A DNA stretch of 36,845 nucleotides from an uncultured Asticcacaulis sp. GTDB taxonomy: Bacteria; Pseudomonadota; Alphaproteobacteria; Caulobacterales; Caulobacteraceae. The stretch covers positions 1 to 36,845 of the forward strand of contig CAKZJB010000059.1 in NCBI GenBank assembly GCA_936940865.1, read 5' to 3'. This document shows positions 7,573-14,840 of this stretch, in pieces (position 1 is the first letter of the stretch; each line of letters starts with the position of its first letter). The position numbers and the translations under genes are program-made. The notes beneath the pieces were generated by a model that worked only from the letters and a program-made list of their open reading frames with translations, ran no database searches and was not told the origin of the DNA.

Positions 7573-8070
7573 ATGGACGCTGTTTTCTACGACATAGTCT
7601 CGACGCCCCTGGGGGCTGTGACGGCCGCGGTCGACGCCGACGGCGCCCTGATGGAGTTCCACTTCATGGGCGAATCCCGGCATCCGGCGAAACTGGCCCG
7701 CCCCGAGGCGGCCGAGCACGGGCCCGGGCGTTTCGACGCGGTCCGGCGTCAGGTCGACGAGTTCTTTGCCCGCAGGCGCGAGACCTTCGACCTGGTGCTT
7801 AAGCCCCAGGGCACGCCCTTCCAGCAGAAGGTTTGGCGCGCCCTGTGCGATATTCCGTTCGGGCGCACGATCTCTTACCAGCAACTGGCCATCGCCATCG
7901 GCGATATCAACGCCATGCGCGCCGTCGGCGCCGCCAACGGCAGGAATCCGATCTGGCTGATCATTCCCTGCCACCGGGTGATCGGCAAGGACGGTTCCCT
8001 GACTGGCTATGGCGGCGGGTTGCCGCTCAAGCGCGCCCTGCTCGACTTCGAGACGCCGCGATTGCTTTGA
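7573..8070 (+). CDS. ogt: Methylated-DNA--protein-cysteine methyltransferase
   Basis: 165-residue suicide DNA repair protein that takes the methyl group from O6-methylguanine. Active-site motif IIPCHRVIG with acceptor Cys133, helix-turn-helix segment GTPFQQKVWRAL, and RAVGAANGRNP with the arginine-finger and Asn region. No AdaA-like N-terminal domain, so the single-domain Ogt/AGT type. 40 nt after corA and 45 nt before the cytochrome gene, all in one direction, so it may share a transcript. Confidence 0.93.
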   Translation: MDAVFYDIVSTPLGAVTAAVDADGALMEFHFMGESRHPAKLARPEAAEHGPGRFDAVRRQVDEFFARRRETFDLVLKPQGTPFQQKVWRALCDIPFGRTISYQQLAIAIGDINAMRAVGAANGRNPIWLIIPCHRVIGKDGSLTGYGGGLPLKRALLDFETPRLL

Positions 8071-8115
8071 GACGTGTGAGGCCGTAAACAGGTCGCCGAA
8101 ATCCAGGGGTTCATC

Positions 8116-8643
8116 ATGATCAGGTTCGCCGTTTCCGCTCTTGTCGTGCTTGCCGTTGCCGGAGGGCTTTCCGGATGCAATCGCAGCAGCAACGCCCAGG
8201 ATGGCCAGGACATGGTCATGGCCGAGCCCAGGGAATACACGGCCGCCGAAAAGGCGGCGATCCAGGCGACCTTCCCCGCGCCCTTCAATACGGCCGATCT
8301 TGAGGCCGGTGAAAAGCAGTTCAACAAGTGCCGCGCCTGCCATACCATCACGCCGGACGGCATGAACATGACGGGCCCGCATCTTTACGGCGTCTTCGGC
8401 CGGCATTCGGCGACGGCGAAGGGCTATACCTATTCCGACGCCATGATGAAGCATAACGTCACCTGGGATTTCAAGACGTTGGACGTCTATCTTGCCGCTC
8501 CGCAAGAGGTCGTCAAAGGCACCAAGATGGGCTTTATGGGGCTTCCCAATGAGACGGACCGCCACAACCTGATTGCCTATCTGGCGCTGGAGACGCAACC
8601 GCACGATGCGGCGGCCGTGGCCAGCGCGTCGGCGTCGAAGTAA
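8116..8643 (+). CDS. Class I c-type cytochrome, probable lipoprotein
   Basis: 175-residue exported monohaem cytochrome c of the cytochrome c2-like class. N-terminal hydrophobic signal followed by the lipobox-like LSGC (Cys21), so it is possibly anchored by a lipid. Haem motif CRACH (Cys72, Cys75, His76), conserved TGPHLYGVFGR after it, and the distal Met in KGTKMGFMGL (Met138 or Met141). The C-terminal Ala/Ser-rich tail is variable. Likely electron carrier in the periplasm; partner unknown. Confidence 0.9.
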   Translation: MIRFAVSALVVLAVAGGLSGCNRSSNAQDGQDMVMAEPREYTAAEKAAIQATFPAPFNTADLEAGEKQFNKCRACHTITPDGMNMTGPHLYGVFGRHSATAKGYTYSDAMMKHNVTWDFKTLDVYLAAPQEVVKGTKMGFMGLPNETDRHNLIAYLALETQPHDAAAVASASASK

Positions 8644-8646
8644 CCT

Positions 8647-8839
8647 GCACCTCCCCGTTTTCGCAGAAAATGGGGAGGGGGACCGCACGAGGAGCCTTTT
8701 GGGCGACGAGATGTGGTGGTGGGGTTTCTTGCTTGCTTGGAAACACCGACGACAGAAAAGAAGGCAGGAAACCCGACCATCACTGGCCGCCCCTCTCCCT
8801 CATCCCCTTCGCCAAGGCTCCGGGGCACGGGGACGTGCA
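8647..8839. repeat. Long inverted-repeat intergenic element, degenerate copy
   Basis: Ends in inverted gcacctccccgt / acggggacgtgc. The left half carries atggggagggggaccgc and ggtggtggggtttcttgctt, both also found in the better preserved element at 16298-16493; the right half is more degenerate. There is no ORF inside. The right end abuts the stop codon of the minus-strand aldolase. MITE-like or REP-like in character, with no transposase in the window. Confidence 0.75.
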
Positions 8840-9649
8840 TTATGCGTCATACCCCGGCATTTCGCGGTCCAGCCGCCTGAGCACCCCCGGCCACACCAGA
8901 ACCCCGACAAAGCCCACCCCGCCCGACAGCGGCGCGACCTTGTCCTGCACCGCCTGCCCCACTTCGAGCACGCCCTCGCGGCCGGCGGACAGGGCCGCGA
9001 TCTGCTGGCGGCAGGCCTGTTCCAGGAAATAGATCTCGGTGAAGGCTTCGCCCGCCGTCATGCCCCAGGCCAGCGAGCCGTGGTTGCGCAGCATCAGGAA
9101 GCGCTTGGTCCCGATATCGCGGATCAGGCGTTCGCGTTCCTCCAGTTCCAGCGCCACGCCCTCATAGTCGTGATAGGCCAGTTGCGGGCGGATCAGCAGC
9201 GCGTTCTGCGTCAGCGGCAATAAACCCTCTTTTTGCGCCGACACGCCGGTCATCGCGTCCGTGTGCAGGTGGATGACGAAGTGCGCATCGGGGATGGCGC
9301 CGTGGATGGCGCTGTGGATCGTAAAACCCGCCGGATTGACCATGGACGGGCTTGCGCCGACCACATTGCCGTCGATATCGATCTTGACCAGGGCCGACGC
9401 CGTCATCTCGGGAAAGAAGACACCGTACGGATTGATCAGGAAATGGTCGCGGTCGGCCGGCGCGTAGGCGCCGTCCGCCTGCCGCACCAGCGAGTCCTTC
9501 GCCGGGACGCGCGCGGAAATGTGGGTGAAGATCAGGTCGTCCCAGCCGTACAGGGCGACGGCGCGGTAGAGCGCGGCCAGGTCGCGCCGGATCGTCCATT
9601 CGGCATCGCTGATATGGGCGCGTACCGCGCCGGGATCGTCATGGGCCAT
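8840..9649 (-). CDS. Class II aldolase/adducin-family protein
   Basis: 269-residue protein of the class II aldolase/adducin N-terminal domain family (as in fuculose-1-phosphate aldolase). Zinc-ligand pattern HLHTD near the middle and a later His in LRNHGSLAWG, with the FTHISAR segment near the N-terminus. Start ATG 9649 was chosen because GGAGGA lies 7 nt upstream; an in-frame codon 15 nt earlier has no such site. The substrate is uncertain, since many members with this architecture are annotated only at family level. The stop abuts the 8647-8839 repeat. Confidence 0.88.
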   Translation of the reverse strand: MAHDDPGAVRAHISDAEWTIRRDLAALYRAVALYGWDDLIFTHISARVPAKDSLVRQADGAYAPADRDHFLINPYGVFFPEMTASALVKIDIDGNVVGASPSMVNPAGFTIHSAIHGAIPDAHFVIHLHTDAMTGVSAQKEGLLPLTQNALLIRPQLAYHDYEGVALELEERERLIRDIGTKRFLMLRNHGSLAWGMTAGEAFTEIYFLEQACRQQIAALSAGREGVLEVGQAVQDKVAPLSGGVGFVGVLVWPGVLRRLDREMPGYDA

Positions 9650-9731
9650 GGCTTCCTCCGTCATTTTTCGCGACTATGACGCCGGAAAACAGAGGCTGGC
9701 AATCGAAAAATCCCTGTTGCCGTAAGGGAAA

Positions 9732-10223
9732 TCAGACGGCGGGCGACACAAAAAGGCGTCCGTCGGCGATCTGTTCGATCACCACGCGGTCTTCGGCCCT
9801 GAGCTGTGTTTCGCCGCCCGTCTGTACGGCCGGCCACTCCACGCCTTCGAACATGACGCGGCCTGTGCGTTCGCCGCCGGTTACGACGTCGAAGCCGCTC
9901 AGGACCTCGGCCTGCCGGCCAAGGAGCCGGGCGTGCGGTTCATTGATGTCGGTGACGGCCTGCGGGACGCGCAGCAGGCGCCGGGTCAGCAAGGCCATGG
10001 CAAGGCTGAGGGCCGCGAAGGTCGAAGCCTGGAGGACAAAGCCGAACGGCAGGCCGGTCAGGCAGATCACGGCGACGACCCCGGCGGCGGCGGCCGACCA
10101 CAACAGCCATTGCGTGCCGAGAAAGATCTCGGCGCCCAGGATCAGGATGCCGAGGGTCAGCCAGATCCAGAAGGCCTGCGATCCCATGGGACCGATCAGG
10201 GCAACCGAGTCGAAGTCGAACAT
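9732..10223 (-). CDS. nfeD: NfeD-like membrane protein
   Basis: 163-residue inner-membrane protein with hydrophobic helices over residues ~15-80 and a C-terminal NfeD OB-fold domain (LLGRQAEVLSGFDV ... GRVMFEGVEWPAV ... RVVIEQIADGRLFV). It is the short NfeD1b-like type without a serine-protease domain. It follows the SPFH gene by 12 nt on the same strand, the usual pairing of an NfeD protein with its stomatin-family partner. Likely helps organise membrane microdomains or protein quality control. Confidence 0.9.
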   Translation of the reverse strand: MFDFDSVALIGPMGSQAFWIWLTLGILILGAEIFLGTQWLLWSAAAAGVVAVICLTGLPFGFVLQASTFAALSLAMALLTRRLLRVPQAVTDINEPHARLLGRQAEVLSGFDVVTGGERTGRVMFEGVEWPAVQTGGETQLRAEDRVVIEQIADGRLFVSPAV

Positions 10224-10235
10224 GAGCCGCCTCCC

Positions 10236-11207
10236 CTACCCGTTTGATCCCGTGGATTTTTTCGCGGCCGGGCGCGACGGCGGCGTCTGGCCGTCGCCCT
10301 GGGCCGAGCGGATCAGTTCGGCGATGCCGCCGATGGCGCCGCCGATCGAGGCCAGGTCCGCCGGCACGATCAGCGTCTTGGTGTTGTTGGATTCGGCGAA
10401 GCGGCCGAAAGCCTCGACATATTTCTGCGCCACGAAGTAGTTGATGGCGTTGACGTCGCCCTTGGCGATGGCCTGGGACACCATGTCGGTGGCGCGGGCC
10501 TCGGCCTCGGCCGAGCGTTCGCGCGCCTCGGCGTCGCGATAGGCGGCTTCGCGCCGGCCTTCGGCCTCCAGCACGGTGGCCTGCTTCTGCCCTTCGGCGC
10601 GGGCGATGGCCGCCTGCTTTTCGCCGTCGGCTTCGATGATCAGGGCGCGGCGTTCGCGTTCCGCCTTCATCTGGCGGGCCATGGCGTCGGTGATATCCGC
10701 CGGCGGCTTCAGGTCCTTGATTTCGATGCGGTTGACCTTGATGCCCCAGGGTGAGGTCGCGTGGTCGATGACGTTCAGCAGACGCGAATTGATGGCGTCG
10801 CGCTGCGACAGCACCTCGTCAAGCTCCATCGAGCCCACCACGGTGCGCAGGTTGGTCATGGCCAGCTGGGTGATGGCGTTGTCGAGGTTGTCGACCCGGT
10901 AGGCCGCCAGGGCTGCATCCATGACCTGAGTAAAAACAATGCCATCGACGCGGACATTGACGTTGTCCTTGGTGATGACGTCCTGCTGCGGCACGTCGAA
11001 CACGCGTTCCTTCATGCTGACCCGCCGGCCGATCGATTCGACGAAAGGCGTCAGGAAGCTGATGCCGGGCTTGAGCGTGCGCGTGTAGCGGCCGAAACGT
11101 TCGACCGTGAATTCGTAACCCTGCGGCACGATCTTGACGATGGAAAAGACGATGAAAATCGCCAGCGCGAAGATGGCGATCGTAAAGGTTCCGAATATGG
11201 TCGGCAT
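10236..11207 (-). CDS. qmcA: SPFH/band-7 family membrane protein (paraslipin/QmcA type)
   Basis: 323-residue stomatin-like protein. One N-terminal membrane helix (~5-27), the SPFH/PHB domain (~28-190; EFTVERFGRYTRTLKPGISFL, VSMKERVFDVPQQDVITKDN), a long Ala/Glu/Arg coiled coil (~190-260; ERERRALIIEADGEKQAAIA) and a conserved paraslipin tail. Forms large oligomers at the membrane and usually works with NfeD, the next gene downstream. AGGGGG lies upstream of the ATG. Confidence 0.93.
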   Translation of the reverse strand: MPTIFGTFTIAIFALAIFIVFSIVKIVPQGYEFTVERFGRYTRTLKPGISFLTPFVESIGRRVSMKERVFDVPQQDVITKDNVNVRVDGIVFTQVMDAALAAYRVDNLDNAITQLAMTNLRTVVGSMELDEVLSQRDAINSRLLNVIDHATSPWGIKVNRIEIKDLKPPADITDAMARQMKAERERRALIIEADGEKQAAIARAEGQKQATVLEAEGRREAAYRDAEARERSAEAEARATDMVSQAIAKGDVNAINYFVAQKYVEAFGRFAESNNTKTLIVPADLASIGGAIGGIAELIRSAQGDGQTPPSRPAAKKSTGSNG

Positions 11208-11280
11208 GCTAACCCCCTGTGATATCGGGATTATATGCCGGAATCCGCCAGCGCCAAAGCGCTATCACGGGAATGTCAAA

Positions 11281-13854
11281 TCATGCGCTCTGGGCGGCCT
11301 GGAAGACGTCCTCGCCCAACAGAGACACGACGGTGTCTATCAGCTTGTCCATGACGATCGGCTTGGAAACATGGGCATCCATGCCGGCGGCCAGGCAGGC
11401 TTCGATCTGTTCCGGCAGGGCGTCGGCGGTCAGGGCGATGATCGGCACGTGCTTGCCTGGTGCTTCCGTCGAGCGAAACTGGCGCGTGGCGTCGATGCCA
11501 CCGAGGCGCGGCATGTTCACGTCCATCAGGATCAGGTCGTAGTCTTCCATGCCGGCGTCGAGCGCCTCCTGGCCGTCGACCGCTTCGGTGATGTCGAAGC
11601 CGAAGGGTTCCAGGAACAGCCGGGCGACCTTGCGGTTCACCGGGTGGTCATCGACCAGCAGGATGCGCACGCCGTGCGGCAATATGTCTTCGGGTGCGAT
11701 TTCGGTCGCTTCCTCGGCGGGCGTTTCGACTTCGCCGGCTTCGAACGTCATGACGAAGACCGAGCCGGCCCCCTCTTCACTGGTCACGCTCACGCTACCT
11801 CCCATGAGTTCGGTCAGCCGCCGGGTAATGGAAAGCCCCAGGCCGGACCCGCCGTATTTCCGCGCCGTCGAGGCGTCGGCCTGGCTATAGGCTTCGAACA
11901 GTTTGCCCAGGGCCGCCTTTGATATACCGATGCCGGTGTCGCGGACCTCGACGCGGACCGTATAGCCCGGCTTGTCGAGGTGCTTTTCGGCCGAGGCGAC
12001 GACGCGGATGACGCCTTCGTTGGTGAACTTGACGGCGTTCGACACCAGGTTCGACAGGCATTGATAGACGCGCAGCACGTCGAACGACAGGGTCGTGGGG
12101 ATGGTGGCGTCGATATCGTACTTCAGGGCTACCGGCTTTTCGCCGATCGTCGGCGCAAAGGTGTTGAAGACGCGCTCGATCATGTCCTTCATCGAGGCCG
12201 GCGTCGGCGACAGCTCGACCTTGCCCGCTTCGATGCGCGACATGTCGAGCACGTCATTGAGCAGCATCAGGAGGGTTTCGCCCGACTCGGCCAGGGTTTC
12301 GACCTTGGCGCGTTGTTCGTCGGTCAGGGTTTCGCGCTTCAGCGCCTGGGCCATGCCAAGCACGCCGTTGAGCGGCGTGCGCAGTTCGTGGCTCATCACC
12401 GCCAGGAAGCGCGACTTGGCGGCGTTGGCGGCTTCGGCGTGGTCGCTGGCTTCCTTGAGCTGCCACTGCATCCGGCGCATGCGCACGACCCAAAGGGCTG
12501 AGCCGGCGGCTATGGCGATCATCAGAAGGCCGATAGCGACCGCCGCGCCCAGCAACCAGTTGCGGAGCTGAACCTGCTGGTTCAGGAGCTTGGCTTCGGC
12601 GGTCTTCTTGTCGAGTTCCTTGCGAAGCGCCTTGTACATGTCCTGAACAGCGGCAATGCGCGTGTCATCGGCGGTACGGTTGATGTCGGACAGCAGTCCG
12701 CTGAGCTTGTCGAACGCTTCTTTGGGTCTACCTTCATCTGCGGTGATGAAGGCGTCGATTTCCCCGTCGACGAGGGGATTATGAGGAGCCATCGCTTCAG
12801 GCAAGTTGTTCATTATTGCCAAATAGTATTTGGCCTTCTCTACGTCTCCGGTTCTCGCATAAGCGACCACGAGCCATCGCAATTTTACAAAATCGCGAGT
12901 GTCTTTTATGATTCCGTTTCTGACAGGAGATTTTTCGAGACAGCGAATGACCTGGTTATAGTCATTGGCTCGCGTCGCAACGAATGCACAAAGCTCCTGA
13001 TCCCATGGTGCCAAATCCACAATGTTATATTGTTTCACGTATCGCGCATAAATGGCCTGAAATCGACTTGCGAGTGTATTTTCGTGTGTTTCAGCAGCGA
13101 AAAACGCTAAGTCGTAGACTGTATCCATTTTTTGCAAAAAAAAGGTATTGTCTTGGGACAGGCGCGCCACCGATAGCATGTGTTCGGCGTAAGCATCCAA
13201 ATCCCCTACTCGCAGCATGTTATACGCATAGGTTTGCTGCGCTAGGGACAGCATACCTGCCGCTTTAGGTCCCTCGGCCTGTAGCCGTAAAATCAACGTT
13301 TCTCCGATATCGATCGCCTGGGCCCATTGCTGGGCAAATTGGTATTGGCGTTCGCGTTCAAGAAGAACAATATTGTGAACTGCCGGGTCGGATAGATTTA
13401 AATATCCCGCCCAATCATCGTCAGTCATATCCTTGTAGATGCTAACTTCGTTATTGTACGCCTGAACCATGAATCTAGCAAGCATGTCCATCTGGCTGTC
13501 GCCTTCTTTGTGCGCAACCGCTTTTATACGCTCGCTCCAAGAAAGAAGCTTAGACTTGTTTTGAAAAGTCTTATATCCGTAAAGGACGCGCCAAAGGGCA
13601 TAAATTCGGTCATCGCCTGATAAAGACAAAGCTCTTGTACCATAGACCTCGACTTCGTCAGGGGTATACGCAAACTTATCCTCCGAAACCAGGCGGTAGA
13701 CTTCTTGTAGTTTTTGGTGCTGAGAAGAAACGGGCAAGGCCGAGTGGACCTCGGCGAGCGTAGGGGAAACCTGAAGAAATCCGGCATATAAAAAAACGAC
13801 AAGTACCAAGATGCACTTGGCGATGGGCATTTTTTTGAAATGGAAATGATCCAT
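11281..13854 (-). CDS. Hybrid sensor histidine kinase/response regulator with helical-repeat periplasmic sensor
   Basis: Large membrane sensor of ~857 residues. Numbered from an upstream TTG at 13884: signal/first membrane segment ~21-41, a long periplasmic region (~45-435) made of helical pairs like degenerate TPRs, a second membrane helix (443-467), coiled coil, HisKA with His499 in MSHELRTPL, HATPase with N-box [11 protein letters not shown]1 DTGIGI and G2 GGSGLGLS, then a receiver domain with acceptor Asp788 in [10 protein letters not shown] and Lys841 in HVSKP. ATG 13854 is preferred (GAGA upstream); ATG 13872 or 13830 are possible. The sensor half is AT-rich (one sampled 60-nt row 28/60 GC) against the transmitter/receiver half (38/60). 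It follows a 33-codon exported peptide gene in the same orientation. No separate output gene is adjacent, so the signal probably leaves through a phosphotransfer protein elsewhere. Confidence 0.9.
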   Translation of the reverse strand: MDHFHFKKMPIAKCILVLVVFLYAGFLQVSPTLAEVHSALPVSSQHQKLQEVYRLVSEDKFAYTPDEVEVYGTRALSLSGDDRIYALWRVLYGYKTFQNKSKLLSWSERIKAVAHKEGDSQMDMLARFMVQAYNNEVSIYKDMTDDDWAGYLNLSDPAVHNIVLLERERQYQFAQQWAQAIDIGETLILRLQAEGPKAAGMLSLAQQTYAYNMLRVGDLDAYAEHMLSVARLSQDNTFFLQKMDTVYDLAFFAAETHENTLASRFQAIYARYVKQYNIVDLAPWDQELCAFVATRANDYNQVIRCLEKSPVRNGIIKDTRDFVKLRWLVVAYARTGDVEKAKYYLAIMNNLPEAMAPHNPLVDGEIDAFITADEGRPKEAFDKLSGLLSDINRTADDTRIAAVQDMYKALRKELDKKTAEAKLLNQQVQLRNWLLGAAVAIGLLMIAIAAGSALWVVRMRRMQWQLKEASDHAEAANAAKSRFLAVMSHELRTPLNGVLGMAQALKRETLTDEQRAKVETLAESGETLLMLLNDVLDMSRIEAGKVELSPTPASMKDMIERVFNTFAPTIGEKPVALKYDIDATIPTTLSFDVLRVYQCLSNLVSNAVKFTNEGVIRVVASAEKHLDKPGYTVRVEVRDTGIGISKAALGKLFEAYSQADASTARKYGGSGLGLSITRRLTELMGGSVSVTSEEGAGSVFVMTFEAGEVETPAEEATEIAPEDILPHGVRILLVDDHPVNRKVARLFLEPFGFDITEAVDGQEALDAGMEDYDLILMDVNMPRLGGIDATRQFRSTEAPGKHVPIIALTADALPEQIEACLAAGMDAHVSKPIVMDKLIDTVVSLLGEDVFQAAQSA

Positions 13855-13940
13855 GCCGTCTCTCAGAGTCATCGAAACGAACAAATCACCAAAATTTTAG
13901 GATTTACTTAAATTCGGCGCAAAACTTGCCGGAGTGAGAA

Positions 13941-13964
13941 GCGGGCGAGAAAAATCCCGCCCGC
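13941..13964. terminator. Hairpin between peptide gene and hybrid kinase
   Basis: 10-bp stem with one mismatch (gcgggcgaga / tcccgcccgc, loop aaaa) directly after the stop of the 33-codon gene. Downstream on the minus strand there is only a weak T-rich stretch (ttctc), so it looks like a partial terminator that would let some transcription continue into the kinase gene. Confidence 0.55.
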
Positions 13965-13971
13965 CGGCAAT

Positions 13972-14073
13972 TCATTTGAGAATGATCGGTGGGACAGCCA
14001 TAGCTTGCGAGGCGACGACGGACGAACCGGCAACCGCGGCGAGAGCGGCGGCGATGATGATAAGCTTTTTCAT
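13972..14073 (-). CDS. 33-residue exported peptide, candidate signalling peptide
   Basis: An ATG at 14071-14073 follows a strong AAGGAG with 9-nt spacing. The frame reads MKKLIIIAAALAAVAGSSVV then ASQAMAVPPIILK and a TGA at 13972-13974. It is almost entirely a Sec signal peptide: KK, a hydrophobic core and signal-peptidase-I-like sites. Cleavage after AMA would release VPPIILK; cleavage after SQA would release MAVPPIILK. There is no lipobox and no Cys. Codons 4-22 are GC-rich at third positions, as expected for translated sequence. The gene lies 118 nt upstream of the hybrid kinase start on the same strand, separated by a weak hairpin. I know of no named family; a role as peptide ligand for the neighbouring sensor is inference. 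It could also be a toxin-like or simply tiny secreted protein. Confidence 0.65.
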   Translation of the reverse strand: MKKLIIIAAALAAVAGSSVVASQAMAVPPIILK

Positions 14074-14110
14074 AGCTAAGTACTCCTTGAAGACCACAAC
14101 ACTTTGTTTC

Positions 14111-14127
14111 TCCGGCTTTTTGCCGGA
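14111..14127 (-). promoter_or_regulatory. Leader hairpin upstream of the peptide gene
   Basis: Perfect 6-bp stem tccggc / gccgga with a 5-nt T loop (A loop on the minus strand), ending 38 nt before the peptide start codon. No T-run on the minus strand, so it is more likely a leader or stability element than a terminator. Confidence 0.4.
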
Positions 14128-14156
14128 TTGAAGCCTCAAGAAGCGCACGTCCCCCT

Positions 14157-14172
14157 ACAACTCAGGAGTTGT
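14157..14172. promoter_or_regulatory. Palindrome acaactc-ag-gagttgt, possible operator
   Basis: 7-bp arms around a 2-bp centre, 84 bp upstream of the peptide gene start. Size and symmetry fit a dimeric regulator site. No regulator gene is adjacent. Confidence 0.4.
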
Positions 14173-14243
14173 CTTCATCGTCGCCGCCTGATGGCCACAA
14201 CGAGAAAGCATGGTAAAATCTAAGCTGCACCAACACTCGCTCG

Positions 14244-14260
14244 TTAAGGAAAAATTAACC
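14244..14260. promoter_or_regulatory. CtrA-type box TTAA-N7-TTAACC
   Basis: TTAA (14244-14247), seven bases ggaaaaa, then TTAACC (14255-14260). This matches the full CtrA consensus of Caulobacter and relatives exactly. It lies ~170 bp upstream of the peptide gene start, in the AT-rich region between the Nudix gene and that gene. AT-richness raises the chance of random occurrence. Confidence 0.5.
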
Positions 14261-14331
14261 ATATTTTTATGCCTACCACAAGGCGAAAATATTGGCGGTT
14301 TATGGTGAATGTCGGTTGTGGAATCGTTTGA

Positions 14332-14350
14332 TTCCTTGCTGCGCAAGGAA
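14332..14350. terminator. Hairpin after Nudix gene
   Basis: Perfect 7-bp inverted repeat ttccttg / caaggaa with a 5-nt loop, placed 3 nt after the Nudix stop codon. No clear T-run follows on the minus strand, so it is a possible transcript end only. Confidence 0.4.
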
Positions 14351-14352
14351 AA

Positions 14353-14778
14353 TTACCGCGCCATACTTTTTCGTGATTTTATTATGACATCGCGCAAGTC
14401 GTCGCGGGAAACGAGGCGCAGGGCCTCTTCGATATTAACGAATCGCGCCTCATCGGCGTCGTCGGCGGCTACCGGATGACCGGACATGAATTTCGCATTA
14501 TAGTCGAGCAGGACGTAGTGAAAGTCCGGTACTATGATCTCATAGACCTCGATCAGCCCGCCGATCTCGGCGGTAACGCCGGTCTCCTCGAACAGTTCGC
14601 GCACGCAGGCGTCGTGCAGCGTCTCGCCGCGGTCGACCTTGCCGCCGGGAATGGACCACTCCCCCCTTCGCGGTTCGCGGCCGCGTTTGATCAGCAGGAC
14701 CTCGTCGCCGCGCCAGCACACCACGCCGACGGCCGGGATGGGATACTGTTTCGAATCATTAGGTTTTGTGGCTTGCAA
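14353..14778 (-). CDS. Nudix hydrolase
   Basis: 141-residue Nudix-fold pyrophosphohydrolase. The Nudix box is complete at 46-68 (G46-x5-E52-x7-R60E61-L-x-E64E65-x-G67V68) with WSIPGGKV before it. Substrates of this small family include damaged nucleotides, ADP-ribose and NADH; the sequence does not decide. No in-frame ATG precedes the conserved domain, so a TTG at 14776-14778 is the most likely start, with a GAGAG about 10 nt upstream. Divergent from the FAD oxidase gene. Confidence 0.88.
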   Translation of the reverse strand: MQATKPNDSKQYPIPAVGVVCWRGDEVLLIKRGREPRRGEWSIPGGKVDRGETLHDACVRELFEETGVTAEIGGLIEVYEIIVPDFHYVLLDYNAKFMSGHPVAADDADEARFVNIEEALRLVSRDDLRDVIIKSRKSMAR

Positions 14779-14840
14779 TGACGGGGTCTCTCGCTTAACG
14801 CATCGGCGAATCCCGCCGAACTTTAATCAAGGCCAAGCCG

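Noticed and set aside
13934-14131. 65-codon plus-strand frame over the peptide gene
   Set aside because: Antisense shadow of the 33-codon exported-peptide gene, without ribosome binding site.
14155-14346. 63-codon minus-strand frame between Nudix and peptide genes
   Set aside because: Starts with TTG, has no ribosome binding site, and its sequence shows no coding pattern; it also contains the CtrA-type box and palindrome.
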